A stretch of DNA of 64,000 bases, from NCBI GenBank assembly GCA_015064725.1, contig SVRQ01000008.1:1-64000 (forward strand). Direction: 5' to 3'. The notes beneath the pieces were generated by a model. The model was not told the DNA's origin. It saw nothing but the letters and a program-made list of their open reading frames with translations, and made no database searches. Of this stretch, positions 33,294 to 41,447 are shown piece by piece; position 1 is the stretch's first letter, and each line of letters starts with the position of its first letter. The translations under genes and the position numbers were made by a program. The DNA comes from Oscillospiraceae bacterium (GTDB taxonomy: Bacteria; Bacillota; Clostridia; Oscillospirales; CAG-272).

Positions 33294-33647
33294 TGGTGGA
33301 GGCGAGGGGAATCGAACCCCTGTCCGAAAATCTATTCATATAGCTTTCTCCGAGCGCAGTTTATCTTTTAAAATTCCCTTGCAGAGCCGCCGATAAACAG
33401 GCTGCTTTGCTTGGTAGCTTTTTTATGCGTGACAGCTTCAAAAGCAAAAAGGCCGTTCACGTTCACCGCTGAATGATGCCCGAGCCGAAGTCGCGGTACT
33501 CATCGGGCGGACATCGCCGCACTTAGGCAGCGAGAGCTACTTTATTATTGTTAGCGTTTAATTTTAAGTTTGAGGTTGTTTAACGAGTTACCACATCTCG
33601 GCTCGCTTACCATACTGCAAAATCCCCGTCGAAACCTTTACGCCCCC
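33294..33647 (-). ncRNA. ssrA: Transfer-messenger RNA (tmRNA)
   Basis: A 354-base tmRNA. The 5' end is GGGGGCGTAAAGGTTTCGAC and the 3' end is GGGGTTCGATTCCCC followed by TCGCCTCCACCA; the two ends pair as the tRNA-like acceptor stem, and the CCA is encoded. It rescues stalled ribosomes by adding a degradation tag. smpB, which encodes its protein partner, lies just upstream on the same strand. A hairpin with a T tract follows immediately. Confidence 0.97.
33523..33555 (-). other. tmRNA proteolysis-tag reading frame
   Basis: Within ssrA, reading from the GCT at 33555 gives A-N-N-N-K-V-A-L-A-A and then TAA (33525-33523). The ending ALAA is the usual degradation signal, the length of ten residues equals that of the E. 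coli tag, and AATTAAAC before the first codon resembles the resume signal of other tmRNAs. Confidence 0.85.
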
Positions 33648-33687
33648 ATAATTCCGCCTTGCGCGGAAAAGAGAGAGGAAAATTTGC

Positions 33688-34152
33688 TTATTTGTATCTT
33701 TCGCGTTCATACCTGTCGATATCGCGCTTTTCGGCTTTAAGAGCTTCCGTTTCGCGTTTATCCCAAAGCTTTTTACCTTTGCAAACGCCCACTTCAACTT
33801 TCAAATTTTTGCCGGAAAAGTACATAGAGAGGGGAACAAGTGTATAACCCTCCTTACCGATCTTCATAAAAAGCTTCAATATTTCTTTTTTGTGCATAAG
33901 AAGCTTTCTGTCGCGCAGAGGATCGAGGTTGAATATATTGCCTTTTTCGTAAGGGCTTATGTGGATACCTGTTACAAAAAGCTCGCCCTCTTCGATATAG
34001 CAGTAAGAGTCTTTCATATTTACGGTGCCTGCACGGATAGATTTGACCTCTGTTCCCGAAAGAACGATGCCTGCTTCGTAAGTTTCCTCTACAAAATAAT
34101 CGTGGCGCGCTTTGCGATTTTGCGCCGCGTATTTTTTATCTTTTTCAGCCAC
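33688..34152 (-). CDS. smpB: SsrA-binding protein SmpB
   Basis: 154 residues from the GTG at 34152, which has AGAGAGGTG upstream; an earlier GTG at 34161 is part of that site. SmpB binds the tRNA-like domain of tmRNA and brings it to the stalled ribosome. Motifs are NRKARHDYFVEETYEAGIVL, GTEVKSIRAGTVNMKDSY and HISPYEKGN, and the basic C-terminal tail KRDIDRYERERYK reaches into the mRNA channel in known structures. The gene is immediately upstream of ssrA. Confidence 0.96.
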   Translation of the reverse strand: MAEKDKKYAAQNRKARHDYFVEETYEAGIVLSGTEVKSIRAGTVNMKDSYCYIEEGELFVTGIHISPYEKGNIFNLDPLRDRKLLMHKKEILKLFMKIGKEGYTLVPLSMYFSGKNLKVEVGVCKGKKLWDKRETEALKAEKRDIDRYERERYK

Positions 34153-34184
34153 GAATATCACCTCTCTGTAATATGGTATTGATT

Positions 34185-34213
34185 ATTATACCATAAATTA
34201 TATCTTTAGTCAA
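34185..34213 (-). promoter_or_regulatory. Promoter of smpB
   Basis: Minus strand TTGACT (34213-34208), 17-base spacer, TATAAT (34190-34185). Confidence 0.75.
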
Positions 34214-34232
34214 GAAAAATATAATTTAGCTT

Positions 34233-34269
34233 GATAAAAGCAAAGGCATATTTCGCCTTTGCTTTTATC
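34233..34269 (-). terminator. Terminator of the large glycosidase gene
   Basis: Perfect 15-bp stem GATAAAAGCAAAGGC / GCCTTTGCTTTTATC with a 7-base loop, 18 bases after the stop codon. Confidence 0.85.
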
Positions 34270-34287
34270 ATATATGCGGTTTTACTG

Positions 34288-37200
34288 TTATTTTGTCAAA
34301 ATTCGCGGCGCGGTAAGTATGCCCGTACGGACAAGCATATATTCATCTGTCCAGAATCTGTCTCCCGTGCGCCAGGAATCGGGTCCCGTCCATTTGAGAA
34401 ATTCGTCTGTCTTGTGAAGCTGACCGAACGTATTCATACGGTTTCCGTAAAGGATGAGGTCAACGGTGTGTTCACCCTCGGAAAGCTCGCCGAGATAAAG
34501 CCTGTGCGGCGGAAAATCCACATATCCTTTTTCTTCGCCGTCAACCAAGACCTTGATGACTGCGCCGCGGTATTTGCCGACCTCGATCGTCTTTTGACCG
34601 CCGCCGTTTATTTTGAAGCTGTATCTTACGTTGCCGCCGTAGAATGCGAGCTTCTGGTCAACTATATCCTTAAAGTAAAGAACGTCGGGAAGCTCCGTGA
34701 TAACGGGGTAATATCCACGCACCTCAACGCCGAAATTGCCGAGCAGGTAGCAGGATTCGATGGAGTTCACGTTTCCGAAGCGAAGTGTGACAAGTATCTC
34801 GTTTTCACCCTTACGTATTTTGGGCAGAGGAATACGGCATATAGCATCATCAACGTAAGTGCCTACAACCTTTACGGGAACGTCCTCTCCGTTGAATTTA
34901 AGCGTGAGATAATCGGGATATTCAAGCGCAAGCTCCGCGCCTTCATATTCTATTTCAGATTCAAAGGTAAAGCGCAGGTCCACAACGTCCTTAGGGTCTT
35001 TATTAAGCGGCATCTGCCAAGGCTGTACGCCTCTGCGTATCTGCACGTCTTCTCCCAAGGAACTGCGGATATACTTATCTGCTTTCAATACGTCAAGGGG
35101 TGCGTGCCATTTGCCGCCGTTTACGGAAAATTCAGCGCGGTCAAGCAGGAGCACGTTCGGCTCTTCAAGCGTATAGGAAGCTTTGTGAACGGGGTATTCC
35201 GCAGAGGAAAAACGTGTTTCAAAAAATACGTATCCGCCTTCCTCGGTATCCTTTCCGGGGGTAAGCTCCAAGAGCAGGGAATCGCAAAGCTTGGATACCC
35301 ACGGGAAAATGGTTTTGCCGTTTTTATAGAAAACTTTAAGTTTGCGTTTTTCGCCTGTCATCGTACAATATTCTTGTACTTTCCATTCGCCGGTAAGTTC
35401 TATGCTAGTGCCTATCATCGGGGAGCAATCATAATCTTCTTTATAAAGATGGCTTATGAAGATATGCTTTTTATCCCCATCGTTGCGAAGCTGATATATC
35501 ACGTTTTCAAGAGGATAGCCGTCGTTTTTGCTGATTTTTATGAAGCGGTATTTTTCAAGAGCATTTATGAGTGCGCTCTTTGACCAAGAAATGCAAATGC
35601 ACTCTTTTGCAAAATCCTTTGCTTCATCAGAGGGGATGGCATCAACAAAAGAGGGTGCTTCGCCCATAAAAATAACCTCTCCGCCTGCTTTGCGGAATTT
35701 TTTGAGCGCATCAAGCGTTGTTTTTCGTATAGTGTCGAGATATGGTACAATAACTGTTTTGTAAGTCATTTCCCCTATTGCAAAGCCTGTTTCCGTTTCG
35801 CGGTATTGCTCGGGAAGAAGGGATTCGGAGATAAAATCGAAATCCTGAAGACCGAGGAGGAGCCATTCTGTAAGCTGCTCGTGGCGGTTGCCAAGGTCGG
35901 AGCGATGCTCGCCCGTTTGGTCCGCAGGACCAAAGCTTAGCCAATAGGATTCGATCGGGTGGATAACTGCAACGTCAACGCAGGGTGTGCCGCGCGTCAT
36001 TACGGTGTTGACTCTTGCAAAGTGGTCTTCGATGTGCTTGTATTCCTTGTACCAAGGGGATTGGTGACCGATCGCAGCGGGATAGTCGCGCTTTGCTTCG
36101 CCCCCCATAGACACCCAGTAAAGATGCGGAACGCGGTGCGTAACGCCAAGAGCCGCCTGCCAGTCGCCCTGAAGCTTGTGACCGCGGAAGTCGAAATCCC
36201 AGTTGGTTACGCCGTAAAGCTCGCTCATAACGCCTTCTTTTCCATATTGGTGTGCGGTGCTTTGCGCTTGCTTCGCTGTGTTGAGCTCGCGCTTGTCGCA
36301 AAGCATATCTATACCGGGAAGACCGAAGCCTCTGTAATGACGCATAGCTTCACCGATGGACATCGTTTGAGAGTACAAAGATTCTTCGTGCATCATATGA
36401 CCGGTGAAAATGATCTTATTATCTTCACACCATTTACCGATATTATCGCAGAAGGCTTCCGCAAAGCGTTCCGTTGTGTGGTTGTGGTAGTGATAACGCA
36501 GGGGAGAGGGAACACCGCTTGCATTTTCCCAAATGAGCACGGGCAGATTATCAAGAAGGCTCACGCCGTATTTTTCTTTAAACGTTTCGTCAAGGTCATT
36601 TGTGTAAGGAAGTATTGCGGGTGCTTTTTTATCATAAGCGTGCGCCAGCGGATTTTTTGCTTTCATCTGCGGTTCGTCCGTGAATATCGTTGGAACGCTT
36701 CCGCCGAATTCGCCGCCAAACCATTTTTTGTATTGTTCGTGCGTGATATTTATAAAAGTATCTATAGATTCTTTACGCATAACGTCTGTATAACCCGCGT
36801 ATTCCATATAAGCAAACCATTTCTCGTGGCCTGCCGCAGCGTCTTCCGAAAGGGCAATACGTTTGTAAGAAACAAGCTTGCTCTGTGCATCAAGCTCCAC
36901 GTCAAAGCAGGCGAGAAGAGTATATTCGTTGTTAGGAGCTTTTGATTTCGCTTTGTCCGCATCGGTTATCAGCGTGCCGTCATCGTAGGGTGTATAAGTA
37001 AAGCAGAGGAATTTTTGTCTGTTTTCGGGGTCTGCCTTTGCGGTAAAACCGCCCGCAGAACCGGAAGGCCATCTGTCCTCATCATAAAGGTAGGAATCCA
37101 TTCCTATTTGCTTACCCTTTTCAATGCAGGCACTGACAAGCTCCATAAATTCATCGGAAAGATAGGGTGTTGCCATACCTACGCGGGTGTGCATATAGTA

Positions 37201-37362
37201 GCCGCCGAACCCCATTTCTTTCATATACTCGATCTGTTTTTCGAGCGTTTCTTTTTTCAGCTCGCAGTTCCAAGCCCAGAACGGTGCCGCCCCGTATTCT
37301 TTAGAGGGCGCTTTGAAGAGCTCGATATCAAGGCTTTTGTCGGATTTTTTTGAATAAAGCAT
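34288..37362 (-). CDS. Large glycoside hydrolase, GH106-like (possible alpha-L-rhamnosidase)
   Basis: 1024 residues without a signal peptide. The N-terminal barrel begins with PFWAWNCELKKETLEKQI (about 27-44), FGGYYMHTRVG and YLYDEDRWPSGSAGG (about 91-105), the pattern of the large 'glycosyl hydrolase' family related to GH106 alpha-L-rhamnosidases. Beta-sandwich domains fill the C-terminal third, with a possible sugar-binding module near 820-1000. I cannot point to the catalytic pair with confidence. It is a single-gene unit with a strong promoter and terminator. Family level is fairly sure; the substrate is inference. Confidence 0.75.
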   Translation of the reverse strand: MLYSKKSDKSLDIELFKAPSKEYGAAPFWAWNCELKKETLEKQIEYMKEMGFGGYYMHTRVGMATPYLSDEFMELVSACIEKGKQIGMDSYLYDEDRWPSGSAGGFTAKADPENRQKFLCFTYTPYDDGTLITDADKAKSKAPNNEYTLLACFDVELDAQSKLVSYKRIALSEDAAAGHEKWFAYMEYAGYTDVMRKESIDTFINITHEQYKKWFGGEFGGSVPTIFTDEPQMKAKNPLAHAYDKKAPAILPYTNDLDETFKEKYGVSLLDNLPVLIWENASGVPSPLRYHYHNHTTERFAEAFCDNIGKWCEDNKIIFTGHMMHEESLYSQTMSIGEAMRHYRGFGLPGIDMLCDKRELNTAKQAQSTAHQYGKEGVMSELYGVTNWDFDFRGHKLQGDWQAALGVTHRVPHLYWVSMGGEAKRDYPAAIGHQSPWYKEYKHIEDHFARVNTVMTRGTPCVDVAVIHPIESYWLSFGPADQTGEHRSDLGNRHEQLTEWLLLGLQDFDFISESLLPEQYRETETGFAIGEMTYKTVIVPYLDTIRKTTLDALKKFRKAGGEVIFMGEAPSFVDAIPSDEAKDFAKECICISWSKSALINALEKYRFIKISKNDGYPLENVIYQLRNDGDKKHIFISHLYKEDYDCSPMIGTSIELTGEWKVQEYCTMTGEKRKLKVFYKNGKTIFPWVSKLCDSLLLELTPGKDTEEGGYVFFETRFSSAEYPVHKASYTLEEPNVLLLDRAEFSVNGGKWHAPLDVLKADKYIRSSLGEDVQIRRGVQPWQMPLNKDPKDVVDLRFTFESEIEYEGAELALEYPDYLTLKFNGEDVPVKVVGTYVDDAICRIPLPKIRKGENEILVTLRFGNVNSIESCYLLGNFGVEVRGYYPVITELPDVLYFKDIVDQKLAFYGGNVRYSFKINGGGQKTIEVGKYRGAVIKVLVDGEEKGYVDFPPHRLYLGELSEGEHTVDLILYGNRMNTFGQLHKTDEFLKWTGPDSWRTGDRFWTDEYMLVRTGILTAPRILTK

Positions 37363-37401
37363 AGTTTTTTTGTCCTTTCGGAAAAATCTTTTGATATTTA
37401 C

Positions 37402-37430
37402 ATTATATAGAAACTATATTTTAAAGTCAA
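37402..37430 (-). promoter_or_regulatory. Promoter of the large glycosidase gene
   Basis: Minus strand TTGACT (37430-37425), 17-base spacer, TATAAT (37407-37402). Confidence 0.75.
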
Positions 37431-37495
37431 CATCAAGCTTAAAAGTGATAAAAAAAGATTTTTAGAAAAATTTAGATTTTTTTTCAAAAACCCCT

Positions 37496-37555
37496 TTTCA
37501 AATCGATTTTTTTGTGCTATAATATAAATGTAAATTAAAACACGTTCTAATTTAC
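37496..37555 (+). promoter_or_regulatory. Extended -10 promoter and leader hairpin of the L15-like gene
   Basis: TGCTATAAT (extended -10; TATAAT at 37518-37523) with only a weak -35 (TTTCAA, 37496). Immediately downstream GTAAATTA / TAATTTAC (37530-37537, 37548-37555) can form a hairpin at the very 5' end of the transcript. Confidence 0.6.
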
Positions 37556-37593
37556 GATTTAACTTTTGTTTCTCACGTAAGGGAGGGGATTTT

Positions 37594-38100
37594 ATGTTGT
37601 TTATCGTTGTTATGTGGATAATTGAAATTATGAGTGCTGTTTCGCTCGTTGCTTTTGCTATAGGCGTTTTATCAAAGCCGAAAACGTCACCTGCAACAGT
37701 ACATAAAGCACCGATAATACACCATAAAGAAGAGCCTGTTCCCGAAGAACCTCATCATCTTCCCGAGTTTGTTGAGCATATCGATGCACAGGAAGCAGAT
37801 GAAATGTTAAGCGACGCACTTGCAATGGAATTCGTTGTTGTTGAACACGAAGGTCACAGGACGATAGGTCTAAAAGGTCACATAAATCTTGGCGATATAG
37901 ACAAAGTATTCAAAGCGGGTCAGGTTGTAACTCTTGACAAGCTCAAAGCAAAAGGGCTTGTAAACAAAAAGATAAAAAGGATCAAGGTTCTTGCAGACGG
38001 TGTACTCAACAAGCCTCTTATGGTAAAGGCTCACGGCTTCTCCATTCAGGCTATCAAAATGATAGAGCTTACCGGCGGAACGGTTGTAAAGCTTAAATAA
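37594..38100 (+). CDS. Membrane-anchored protein with ribosomal protein L15 (uL15)-like domain
   Basis: 168 residues, ATG after GGGAGGGG. Residues 1-26 form one membrane helix, followed by a Pro/His/Glu linker (about 27-60). The C-terminal part (about 100-168; INLGDIDKVFKAGQVVTL, KAKGLVNKKIKRIKVLADG, KPLMVKAHGFSIQAIKMIE, GGTVVKLK) closely follows the C-terminal domain of ribosomal protein L15, including the final gly-gly-thr-val. It cannot be the ribosomal protein itself, as it lacks the long basic N-terminal arm and is membrane-tethered. Similar proteins are, to my knowledge, found in other Clostridia without a known role. Stands alone with its own promoter and terminator. Confidence 0.78.
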   Translation: MLFIVVMWIIEIMSAVSLVAFAIGVLSKPKTSPATVHKAPIIHHKEEPVPEEPHHLPEFVEHIDAQEADEMLSDALAMEFVVVEHEGHRTIGLKGHINLGDIDKVFKAGQVVTLDKLKAKGLVNKKIKRIKVLADGVLNKPLMVKAHGFSIQAIKMIELTGGTVVKLK

Positions 38101-38105
38101 ATATT

Positions 38106-38134
38106 TAAAATGCCTGCGGCAGCAGGCATTTTTC
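38106..38134 (+). terminator. Terminator of the L15-like gene
   Basis: AAAATGCCTGC-GGCA-GCAGGCATTTTT followed by CTTTTTC. Confidence 0.88.
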
Positions 38135-38143
38135 TTTTTCTCC

Positions 38144-38193
38144 TTGATATAAGCGGATTTTTGTGCTAATATTATTTTGTAAATACGATTTAC
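38144..38193 (+). promoter_or_regulatory. Promoter and leader hairpin of the SGNH/GreA operon
   Basis: TTGATA (38144-38149), 17-base spacer ending TTTTTGTGC, TAATAT (38167-38172). A small hairpin GTAAAT-ACG-ATTTAC (38179-38193) sits at the transcript start, just before the ribosome binding site GAAAGGAG. The -10 and leader words closely match those before the L15-like gene. Confidence 0.65.
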
Positions 38194-38208
38194 CGAAAGG
38201 AGAATATT

Positions 38209-39279
38209 ATGATAGTAACAAGAGAGATGGGAACGCTCCTTCCTGATACGACAATGTCCTCTCCCGTATATCTGGACGTAAAAAACGCACCGTTCAAGCT
38301 GTATGGCTTTTGCGAACCTTTTCGCAGAGTTCCGCGCGACGTGGCGGAAGCAACGAGCGAATGTGTGGCAAGGCTTTCCGCAGCTTCTGCGGGCGGCAGA
38401 GTGCGCTTTAAAACAACGTCCGATTTCATCGTGCTTCACGGGGACTTTATAACGCTTGGCACGGGGGCTACGAATCCGTTGGTTGCAACGTCAAGCTTTG
38501 ATATTTACTTTAAAGAAGACGGGAAACAAGCATTCCGAGGCATATATAATCCCTCGCAAGGGGACGGAAAATCATACGTGGAGAGCCGTCTTAAATTCCA
38601 TAATAACGATATGAAGGACGTTATTGTTAATTTTCCGCTTTGTGCTAATCTTCGCAACGTTTATATTGGGCTTCGCGAGGGCAGCGTGATAGAAGCGGGA
38701 AGCGAATATAAATATACTGTGCCGGTTGTATTCTACGGTTCTTCCATTGTTCACGGCGGCGGTCTTCGTCCAAGCTCCCCTTACTCTTCCGTACTTTCCC
38801 GCAGATTGGATACGGATTATGTAAACCTTGGCTTTGCGGGAGGTGCGCTTGCGGAAAATGCAATAATTGAATATTGTGCGAGCCTTGAGATGAGCGCTTT
38901 CGTATATGATTATGACCACAACGCACCAACGCTTGAGCACCTTGAGAAAACTCATTACGCGGGCTATAAGCTTTTCCGCGCAAAACAGCCGACAACACCG
39001 ATAATTTTTGCTTCCAGACCCGATTATTGGTCGAGAAACTACGCTCTTGAATATTACACCGTGGCGGATAACGAAAAACGCCGCGCACTTATAGAGGCGA
39101 ATTACAAGCGCGCGCTTGCCGAGGGGGACAAAAACGTGTATTTTGTTGATGGCTCAAAAATGTTCCCGGCAGAGCTTCGTGATGACTGTACCGGCGACGG
39201 CTGCCACCCCAATGACCTTGGTTATCACTATATGGCGAACGCTTTTGAAACGGTGATTCGTCCCATTCTTGAAAAATAA
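38209..39279 (+). CDS. SGNH/GDSL-type hydrolase, copy 1
   Basis: 356 residues, no signal peptide. An N-terminal beta-rich domain (about 1-165) precedes an SGNH esterase domain. Block I is VVFYGSSIVHGGG with the catalytic Ser, block II is NLGFAGGAL, block III has YDYDHNAP with the Asn, and block V is DGCHPNDLGYH with the Asp and His of the triad. Enzymes of this layout often remove acetyl groups from sugars or plant polysaccharides. First gene of a five-gene operon; a close paralogue follows after 18 bases. Confidence 0.85.
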   Translation: MIVTREMGTLLPDTTMSSPVYLDVKNAPFKLYGFCEPFRRVPRDVAEATSECVARLSAASAGGRVRFKTTSDFIVLHGDFITLGTGATNPLVATSSFDIYFKEDGKQAFRGIYNPSQGDGKSYVESRLKFHNNDMKDVIVNFPLCANLRNVYIGLREGSVIEAGSEYKYTVPVVFYGSSIVHGGGLRPSSPYSSVLSRRLDTDYVNLGFAGGALAENAIIEYCASLEMSAFVYDYDHNAPTLEHLEKTHYAGYKLFRAKQPTTPIIFASRPDYWSRNYALEYYTVADNEKRRALIEANYKRALAEGDKNVYFVDGSKMFPAELRDDCTGDGCHPNDLGYHYMANAFETVIRPILEK

Positions 39280-39297
39280 TTTATTTGTGAGGTTGAT

Positions 39298-40347
39298 ATG
39301 ACAGTAACAAAAGAAATGGGTGTAATGCTCCCGCATACTACGATGAATTCTCCCGTATATCTCGACGTAAAGAACGCACCGTTTAAGCTTTACGGCTTTG
39401 ACAATGGTTTTGAGCGCGTTCCTGCGGATATAGCAAAGGCAACGAGCGAAAAGGTAGAGTGTCTTGCACGCACCTCTGCGGGCGGCAGAGTTAGGTTTCG
39501 CACAAATTCCGATTATATAGTGGTTCACGGTGATTATGATTACACGGAAAACAGCACTGTGTGGTCGATAGCGGCACAGGTGGGCTTTGATATATACTTC
39601 ACGGAAAACGGAAAGCAGAGATTTAAAGGAGTTTTTGCGGGCTCAAAACCCGAGGGTCAGAATTACAGCGAAAACAGACTTCGTTTTACAAATGAGATGA
39701 AGGACGTTACGATATATTTTCCCATGGTAACGGCGTTTACAAGCTTTTATATCGGTCTTCACGAGGGATGCGAGATAGAAGCCGTTGACGATTATAAATA
39801 TGAAACGCCCGTTGTGTTCTACGGTTCTTCTATCGTTCACGGCGTCGGCGCGGGCAGGGCAAGCAACTCTTATCCCTCCATCATATCGCGCAGGCTCGAT
39901 TGCAACTACCGCAACCTCGGATTTGGCGGCGCGGCGAAAGCTGAAAAGCCGATTATGGAATATATCGCAGGACTTGATATGAGCGTTTTTGTGTATGATT
40001 ATGACCACAATGCGCCCGATTACGAGCATCTTTTGAACACTCATTACGAGGGATACAAGATCTTCCGCGCAAAACAGCCGAAAACTCCCGTTATTATGGC
40101 TTCGCGCGTTGATATCAACTGCGGAAACAGAGCTGAAAATGAAAAATGCCGTGCTCTTATCAGATCGAACTATGAACGCGCAAAAGCAGAGGGCGATGAA
40201 AATATTTATTTCATAGATGGAGAGCAGATTTATCCCGACTCTCTGCGCGATGAATGTACCTGCGACGGCTGTCACCCTAACGATATGGGCTACAGCTATA
40301 TGGCGGACGCATTCGGCAAAATTATAAAAGAGCTTATTGAGAAATGA
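39298..40347 (+). CDS. SGNH/GDSL-type hydrolase, copy 2
   Basis: 349 residues, aligned along its whole length with the preceding gene and sharing long identical stretches such as NSPVYLDVKNAPFKLYGF (NSP/SSP) and YDYDHNAP. The catalytic blocks are VVFYGSSIVHGVG, NLGFGGAAK, YDYDHNAPDYEHL and DGCHPNDMGYSY. A tandem duplication is the simplest explanation. Divergence is spread evenly, so the copies are probably both functional and may differ in substrate. The start follows a weak GTGAGG. Confidence 0.84.
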   Translation: MTVTKEMGVMLPHTTMNSPVYLDVKNAPFKLYGFDNGFERVPADIAKATSEKVECLARTSAGGRVRFRTNSDYIVVHGDYDYTENSTVWSIAAQVGFDIYFTENGKQRFKGVFAGSKPEGQNYSENRLRFTNEMKDVTIYFPMVTAFTSFYIGLHEGCEIEAVDDYKYETPVVFYGSSIVHGVGAGRASNSYPSIISRRLDCNYRNLGFGGAAKAEKPIMEYIAGLDMSVFVYDYDHNAPDYEHLLNTHYEGYKIFRAKQPKTPVIMASRVDINCGNRAENEKCRALIRSNYERAKAEGDENIYFIDGEQIYPDSLRDECTCDGCHPNDMGYSYMADAFGKIIKELIEK

Positions 40348-40354
40348 GGTAATT

Positions 40355-40858
40355 ATGCACGACGAACTTACAAAAGTTGATATAAAAAAGATGCAGGAGG
40401 AGATCGACTATCGTATAAACGTGTTGACTCCCAAGCTGAAAGAGGAATTGAGCAAAGCTCGCGCGCAGGGCGACCTGAGCGAAAATTTTGAATATAAATC
40501 CTCCAAAAGGGAACTGAGCCGTAATTACAGCCGTATCAATTACCTTCAGAGAATGATCGCAACTGCCGTTGTCGTTTCCACGGACAGCGGCGAGGGGGAG
40601 ATAGGACTTTTCAGCAAGGTGAAGCTCTACGTGGAGGAGGACGAGGAGGAGATGGATATAGTCATAGTAACCACTCTGCGTCAAAATTCCACGGAAGGCT
40701 TTGTGAGCAAGGAATCTCCCTTGGGCAAGGCTTTGATGGGCAAAAAGGTTGGGGACCGCGTTCTTGTTAAGGTGAACGACAGCTATAGTTATTACGTTGA
40801 AGTCCGCGCCGTTGAAAAGGGCGAGGACGATGAATCCCTTGATATAAGCTCTTTCTGA
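40355..40858 (+). CDS. GreA/GreB family transcript cleavage factor
   Basis: About 167 residues from the ATG at 40355 after ATGAGGT. Gre factors enter the RNA polymerase secondary channel and stimulate cleavage of backtracked RNA. The coiled coil carries the acidic tip GDLSENFEY (Asp40, Glu43), the residues that coordinate the catalytic magnesium in GreA. The C-terminal FKBP-like domain has VSKESPLGKALMGKKVGDRVL. It may be the housekeeping GreA, but the setting between SGNH hydrolases and an sce7726 protein is not the usual one and there may be another greA elsewhere. Confidence 0.85.
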   Translation: MHDELTKVDIKKMQEEIDYRINVLTPKLKEELSKARAQGDLSENFEYKSSKRELSRNYSRINYLQRMIATAVVVSTDSGEGEIGLFSKVKLYVEEDEEEMDIVIVTTLRQNSTEGFVSKESPLGKALMGKKVGDRVLVKVNDSYSYYVEVRAVEKGEDDESLDISSF

Positions 40859-40859
40859 T

Positions 40860-41447
40860 ATGGCAAGAGAAGACAGACCCACGCTTTTTGACGAGGATAT
40901 TCGCATTTTGCTTTTCGATTACCTCGATCTGCGCTACCCGAAGGTTCGCACGTTCGAGGAAAAGGTTATGGGTAGATCGCGCTCCGACGTTGTGGCGCTT
41001 TTGCCGGATGCGCTTGTCGGCATCGAAATAAAGAGCGATGCCGACACTTACACGCGCCTTGCTACGCAGGTCAAGGACTACGATAAATTTTTCGATATGA
41101 ACTATATCGTTGTGGGCGGCAGCCACCTGAAGCGCGTTTCGGAGCATATCCCCGCGCATTGGGGCATACTGCACGTTGACCAAACGGAGGAAGAACCAAT
41201 CATCCGCGAGGTGCGCGCGGCAGAGAGGAACCCGAAAATAAAGCTTAAAACGCAGTTCGTTTTTATGTGGAAGCGGGAGCTTTGGGCGCTTTTAAAGCTC
41301 AACAAACTGCCTGCATACAAGCAAAAAAGCAGAAAATTTATAGTGGACACGCTTCTTTCAAAGGTTGACGAGCGCACGCTGAAAATGCAGATGTGCGATA
41401 TGCTTTTTGAAAGGGATTACTCCATTTTCGAGGCGGAAGAAGAATGA
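40860..41447 (+). CDS. sce7726 family protein, PD-(D/E)XK nuclease-like
   Basis: 195 residues, start one base after the GreA-like stop. The core SRSDVVALLPDALVGIEIKSDADT has the Asp-x12-Glu-x-Lys pattern of the PD-(D/E)XK nuclease fold (Asp43, Glu56, Lys58), followed by a helix with TRLATQVKDYDKFFDMNYIVVG. This is the sce7726 family as I know it, whose function is not established; some members sit near mobile or defence genes. The C-terminal 70 residues look like a helical DNA- or partner-binding extension. It overlaps the next gene by four bases (ATGA). Confidence 0.75.
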   Translation: MAREDRPTLFDEDIRILLFDYLDLRYPKVRTFEEKVMGRSRSDVVALLPDALVGIEIKSDADTYTRLATQVKDYDKFFDMNYIVVGGSHLKRVSEHIPAHWGILHVDQTEEEPIIREVRAAERNPKIKLKTQFVFMWKRELWALLKLNKLPAYKQKSRKFIVDTLLSKVDERTLKMQMCDMLFERDYSIFEAEEE

